Below, in pieces: positions 59,231 to 64,000 of a stretch of 64,000 bases of DNA (position 1 is its first letter; each line of letters opens with the position of its first letter). Under the pieces are notes generated by a model. That model was not told the origin of the DNA. It worked only from the letters and a program-made list of their open reading frames with translations, and made no database searches. The translations under genes were made by a program, and so were the position numbers. The stretch is taken from the NCBI GenBank assembly GCA_000310025.1, contig FN649729.1, positions 1,187,906 through 1,251,905 of the forward strand. The letters run 5' to 3'. The DNA comes from Ectocarpus siliculosus (Eukaryota > Sar > Phaeophyceae > Ectocarpales > Ectocarpaceae).

Positions 59231-61582
59231 CTGCAAACCCCTTCTTTGGCGGAAGATCGACGTTCACTACACCAAATCAAGCTCGCGAGATGGCACAATC
59301 TACGCCCGCGACGTTATCCGCCTTCAAAACAGGGCGTGATTCTCCCTCGTCGACCCTTCGTACTTCGGTCCTGCAGACGGATACCCTGTGAACCCGGGTA
59401 GCCCTTCATACACAGCGAAAAGCGACCCGAACGGAAGAAGAAACGATGTAGTTACTTCCCACACGTGAGGCGCGATCGGTGATCTACAGCCGGCCTGGGC
59501 GGCAAACGAAGTCACTCGTAACCCTTTCTCTGTTGTGACGAAGAGCATCGCAGTTTCTCACGTGAAGGCGGAAGCGCCGCACAAAACAATGATCGCATCG
59601 AGGATGGCCAGCACCCGCACCACTCGCGAGTATCGGTGGCAGGCCATCAAGGACTCGCTCGGTCTCGGCGTTCCTGATGCCACGAAGGGCGTAGAAAACA
59701 GAACAACATGTCAACGATCAGGTCACCACCGCGGACGGCTAACCAAACGCGCGGAATGTATCGACTTTTTTTTTGCGGGTTGCCTTCCCTTCCCGTTGCC
59801 CTGCCGACCTTTGTTATGATTAACGATGCCAACGTAAAAATAGGGAATCAATCATCCTCGACAGACCCTGGGAGATTTGTACCGTTTGTGAAGGGGATCT
59901 CCACATTAAAATTAACAGCATTCACCACGAGATGACAAGCAAGTGCACAATGTCCAGGAGGTGCATGCTATGCATACAAACAGTCACCTACCACATACCA
60001 GTGCCACACTCACCGGGGAAGCTCGGAGCGGGCGGCGAAAATTGAACGCCGGTGTGGTCTTGACTAGGTGCTAATCGTTCCGTACGAGCAGGGCCCATTC
60101 CCGCTGAAAAACAATATGAATAGTAAGTCGAAAGAAGAGTGGGTCAAATGTTCTCTCCAGTGCAGAGGGCGTGCGAATCACCGGCCCGCAAACGCACTTG
60201 CTTGTTAAGGTGGCCTTGCGCAACGGTGACAATGTGAGATACGCTCGGAGCAAGTACGATGGACGGAAATTGGGTACTTTTCTACGGGGATTGCAGTCGC
60301 GGTAGATTGCGGGAGAACACTTGTTTCTGCTCATTGGTTTTCTCGGCGCTTGTGGGCTGTAGTCTAGATAGTCATCTGGGAGGGGGTTGAATTGCTGACG
60401 GGATGAATGTGGTGATGCACCCCTCTGGCAGCGATAGTATTCAAGAGTTTGCTCTCTCGGCCCTCTTGAGCGGGGCTTCCCTTTCTCCACACACCACGAC
60501 CTGTCGGAAAAATTGCCCGTGCTATTGAACTTACACTGCTGGGGACAACACACAATTCCTGCTGTAGCTTGCGTGATGATATGAAGGCGTTTGTCAAAAC
60601 CATGTTGTAAGAAACGGTGGTAACGCTGCTGGCGTGTGGTGAGGATCATACTGCAGAACTCACGTTCCGTTACTCCGTGGATATCAGTGTGAAAGCGTGG
60701 CCGTCAACACCGCATGCAACCCCATTTCCACTTTTGTACAGACCACAGCAGTCAGTCCAGTAGTACTGTAACCCACACGGATTTATATACCACACCTTGT
60801 CGATAGTGGTGGGTATCCGCAACACTGCTGTAACTCCCCCCGCTCTGGTATGATGATGTGGACGGGGTTGCCGTCACAGTAGAATGGTCTTCATCCATCT
60901 ATGAGCATTTCGATCAGGACGCAACAGTCACGAGAGAGAGGGTATCCCGCGTTTCCGTGAATGACAAGCAAGCGTGGTATATATATATGAGTGTTTTGGT
61001 GATGAAGTTTGTACGAAGCTCGACGTACACATCGAAACCAACCGGACTCATGTTGCCCCAATACCCTAACAGCAACAACGATACAGAGTCAGCTGAAGGA
61101 AGAAGCCATGGGGTGAATCTCGGACGCGTCCTTTCACCTCGTCGTGCTGACATCGAGCTGCGGATAGATTTGCAGGCCTGATGTCCACCATGCCGATAAT
61201 GGGCAGCAGTAGTCCTCGCTCCTTGTTCGGTGCAGCAGCGAGCAAGTAGAGGTGATCTAAAGAGAGGTATCCTCCCAAGGTATGTATTTAGGTTTCGCGA
61301 GGTGCGATCACGCGTACACCCCCTCGGTCCCTTCGCTGTATCCAGACACCGGACGGGTAGATGGAGCGGTCCTTACGGAGGTTGTCAGATCTACGGAGAA
61401 CAAGGTTTCCAGAAGAAAAAATGGTGCCCCCTGCTATTGGTACCACTTGCGCACCCCCCCGTTCTTGTCGCACGCAAGCTCGCGCCGCACTATAGCAGTA
61501 GGCCGACGGAACCACGCAAGCCCCGATCCCTCCCGGCGTCTACCCGACGTTGATCTCCTCCTCCGCTAGAACGTTGACCACC
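59231..61582. other. Stretch upstream of the membrane-protein exons and of the SAP gene
   Basis: Probably holds the missing 5' exons of the minus-strand membrane protein (hydrophobic ORFs at 59324-59714) and the divergent promoters. A 192-codon minus-strand ORF at 60071-60649 has no recognisable motif and is left unassigned. Confidence 0.45.
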
Positions 61583-63657
61583 ATGAGCGAAATCAATGTG
61601 TCGAAGCTTAAGGTGGGTGTACATTAATGGATAAACGCCTGCTGCTGCTCGTGATTTTGGGTCAGGATAGGGCGGTTGGCGGTTGGCGTTGGGGACGCCC
61701 ACGAAGTGTTCGTCGGAGCCATGTTATCGCCGAAAGCGTCATCTACGCGTGACCAGTAGATGCTTCACTGGTTGACCTTGGCGCGAAGTCGTGTCGTGGT
61801 CAGGTGTTAGGTTTGGGTTTAGAAATGCCAGCATTTTTGTGTAAAAAGAAGGTGTGTCGCCTACGATACGAAAAGGTGTTTCCGCACTCCGCACGCGTGG
61901 GCAGAACTTCCCTACGATTTGTTTATTGTACAGAGGATCCAAAGTGCGGGCTCGAAACTCCTCAGGGGTTGCCGTCGGTGCAAGCCGAGACTTGGTAGCG
62001 CCAGTGCCAACACCGCGTCCACCCGACTCTGCTGTGTTACTGCAATTTGTCCATGTTGTAAGGTTTCCGAGCTGAAAACCGAGCTGGCAAGCAGGAGTCT
62101 GGATGTCAAGGGCAACAAAGCAGACTTGGCCCAGCGGCTGCAGGCGGCCCTCGACGAGGAAGAGTTTGGCGCTATCAGCATGCCTACACCGACCGTCGGC
62201 GATGCTGCAACCGAGGTTTGTGGCGTTGTTTCGATGCCAACCGTCTCTCCTGCTGCACAAACGTCGCCAGTCTGCGCTTGTACGTCTGCGCTTGTACGTA
62301 ACCAGGTTGCGGTGTTTTTTGCGCAAGTGTTGTAGGCGAACAACGGTGGTAAGTGGTAAGCCTCGCGTAAGTCTCCAGCCTTGCGACGTGTAACCTAGGC
62401 AGACGACTCGCCCGTCCTCTCAACTTGCTGTCTTCCGCACACCTGCAGACGACTCGCCCTTCCTCTCAACTTGCTGTCTTCCGCACACCTGTGTACGAAT
62501 GCAGGCGGGAAATGGAACCGCGGCAGAGCCACCGGCGGAACCCGCGGTGGAAGCCACGCCTGCGACAACCGCCGTGAGTGTTTCCTATCTTTTCACCCTT
62601 CCTTACATTTAATGCCCACAGGGACTGCTGCTACCCACCTGTGACTGGTGTTCCCGTCCCCTTGAAGGCAGAAACCTAACCTCCATGACCTCGACCTTCC
62701 AGCATGATGTCGCATCAGAAACCCACGCCACCCGTGTACTCCTTCTTTGCGTCGCAGGCAACGCGACCTAACATGAACAGGTCTCGGTGAACGCTTTGAG
62801 GTGTGGGGTGTGCAGTTGCAAAAGTCGTGAATATTCCAACGCTCCCTCGGCACGGGCGAGAGAGCGGATACCTCTGCCCAGAGTTAAAAAACAGCGCGTC
62901 TCATCTACAGCACTACTCTTATAGCGCGAGATATCCGACTCCAATTTTTCAATTGCCTGTGCCACGAACGAGCAGGAGGAGGCGACACCCGCCGTCCCGG
63001 CAGAACCCGCTTCTACCACGGCCGACGGTGAGGTTGCTGCTGACACGGCTACCGCCGCTCCTGCTGTCGTCACCGCCACGGATGCTGCCGCCGCTGCGGA
63101 AGCCATGCGGCTGGCGAAGCGCGTGGAGCGGTTTGGCCGCATCGCTCCGGTGACCGAGAGCGAGGTGGCGGAGAAGATGGCCATGCGCCGGGAGAAGTTC
63201 GGCCTGCCGGAGCCGGTGAGTGCCGCGGTGCGTCGAAATACGTGTCGTTTGGGTGCGGTTGAAGATCTTGAGGGATGGAGCGCTCACAGCAGTGGGGCGA
63301 TGTGATGGAGCGAAGAATACCAGCAGGGGAGGGGGGGAGTACAAGGGGAGGTTGTCTAGCAGAAAAAACGGTTCAAAGGTTCTTGTTGTGGCGGCCATCT
63401 CTTGGGGGCGGAAGAACCAGACGACTTTCGCAACGGTTCTCGAATTTTTGTTCTTGTGTCGATTCCCTTTACCGCCCACTTCGGTATCCAACCGACCCGC
63501 AACACCGGCATGTTTTTTTTGCGTGCAGGCGGCGGGCGGTAAGCAGGGCACAAAAAGGTCGCTCAACCCCGAGGAGGAGGCCAAGAGGAAAAAACGCATG
63601 GAACGGTTCGGCATCGTCGATGATAAGGAGGAGGCTGCCAAGAGAACGGAAGCCGAG
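61583..63657 (+). CDS. SARNP: SAP-domain protein, SARNP/CIP29/Tho1-like, 3' end not seen
   Basis: SARNP/Tho1 proteins bind nucleic acid through a SAP motif and work with TREX/UAP56 in nuclear mRNA export. Exons, all phase 0: 61583-61612, 62063-62215, 62505-62573, 62976-63215, 63529-63657 (207 codons so far). The SAP helix-turn-helix spans exons 1-2: SKLKVSELKTELASRSLDVK, then GNKADLAQRLQAALDEE. Exons 3-4 are an Ala/Pro/Thr/Glu linker. The C-terminal part has the family's repeated basic KR-x-ERFG element: AKRVERFGRIAPVTESE, then RREKFGLPEP, then KRKKRMERFGIVDD. Length is already near the human protein (about 210). The last donor (GAG|GTGAGT at 63657) implies at least one more exon, either in 63658-64000, where I find none, or beyond the window. 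Confidence 0.88.
62401..62492. repeat. 46-bp tandem duplication in SARNP-like intron 2
   Basis: Two adjacent units of 46 bp, each starting AGACGACTCGCCC and running through CTCAACTTGCTGTCTTCCGC with one mismatch, just before the exon 3 acceptor. The polypyrimidine-like tract of that acceptor is therefore duplicated. Confidence 0.9.
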
Positions 63658-64000
63658 GTGAGTTTTTTTTCCCCGTTGGTTGATGTTTGCTGTTCTTGGT
63701 GGTAGTGTATTGCTGTCGTGTTTGAAGCTGGCGCATGATTTTTCCCCTGCCTCCGCTCGCACGGTCTTGCCAGAATGTTTTGCCGTTTGATGCCAGTTGC
63801 CCAGTGTTCATAAGTGCACGCCACCCCTCCACCGGGCCCGCTCGATGATCTCGCGGTCATCACTTCCCCTGAAGGCGCGCAATGCCTGCCTATGTTGAAG
63901 ATAGTTGGTGTACGATACGACCACACTCCATCGTCGTCCGCTCTGTGACACAAGTCTATGTCGTTTCCTCACCCTGTGTGTCACTCTTTCGTCTGACCGG

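Noticed and set aside
60071-60649. 192-codon minus-strand ORF
   Set aside because: No motif, no acceptor/donor chain to the nearby membrane-protein exons, and hydrophobic segments fall in other frames.

Overview
This window is nuclear DNA from an intron-rich eukaryote. The best guess is a stramenopile, most likely a brown alga of the Ectocarpus type. The grounds are GC-rich exons with GT-AG introns of about 0.1-1.6 kb, Ala/Gly/Gln/Ser-rich low-complexity inserts inside otherwise conserved proteins, neighbouring genes that often alternate strand, and abundant poly-C/poly-G and CAG/CTG tracts. The organism is inferred from style, not from a marker gene. No bacterial operon, phage or CRISPR structure is present. 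Gene models were built by hand from reading-frame homology, splice signals and intron-phase matching, so exon edges are predictions.

Layout, left to right. 1-3939 (-): 5' part of a TFIP11/STIP-type G-patch splicing factor, running off the left edge. 4794-9400 (+): a four-exon pentatricopeptide-repeat (PPR) protein, divergent from TFIP11 across about 850 bp. 9.4-14.5 kb: mostly non-coding, with a tRNA-like fossil, a doubtful acidic hypothetical gene (about 12.1-12.8 kb), a 100-N gap, and a low-quality re-copy of the sequence left of the gap. 14.57-26.15 kb (-): a large array of pleckstrin-homology (PH) domain exons with two direct module copies, extra decayed copies and one inverted copy, an Ala/Asp minisatellite-encoding exon at the 5' side and a C-terminal exon faintly like a bulb-type lectin. 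26.55-27.18 kb (-): a small predicted secreted Asn-rich protein. 29.64-37.45 kb (-): a complete ten-exon AMSH/STAMBP-type JAMM deubiquitinase. 41.58-45.95 kb (+): a complete seven-exon major-facilitator transporter of the SLC22A18 type. 47.5-55.2 kb (-): a membrane-anchored GFA/CENP-V-like domain protein, probably continuing into a Gln/Gly/Ser-rich tail. 58.17-59.23 kb (-): 3' exons of an unrecognised polytopic membrane protein. 61.58 kb to beyond the last exon seen (+): a SAP-domain protein of the SARNP/Tho1 type, apparently open at its 3' end.

The genes are ordinary housekeeping functions (splicing, organelle RNA, endosomal deubiquitination, transport, mRNA export) that share no obvious pathway. 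The most unusual content is the PH exon array with its inverted duplication. Next are several undescribed-looking dispersed repeats: a roughly 415-bp element with a poly-C tail in three copies, a telomere-motif-bearing element in two copies, a roughly 115-bp element in two copies, and a pogo/Tigger-like MITE. The sequence around the N gap and at the extreme left edge looks like poor Sanger base-calling and should not be interpreted biologically.
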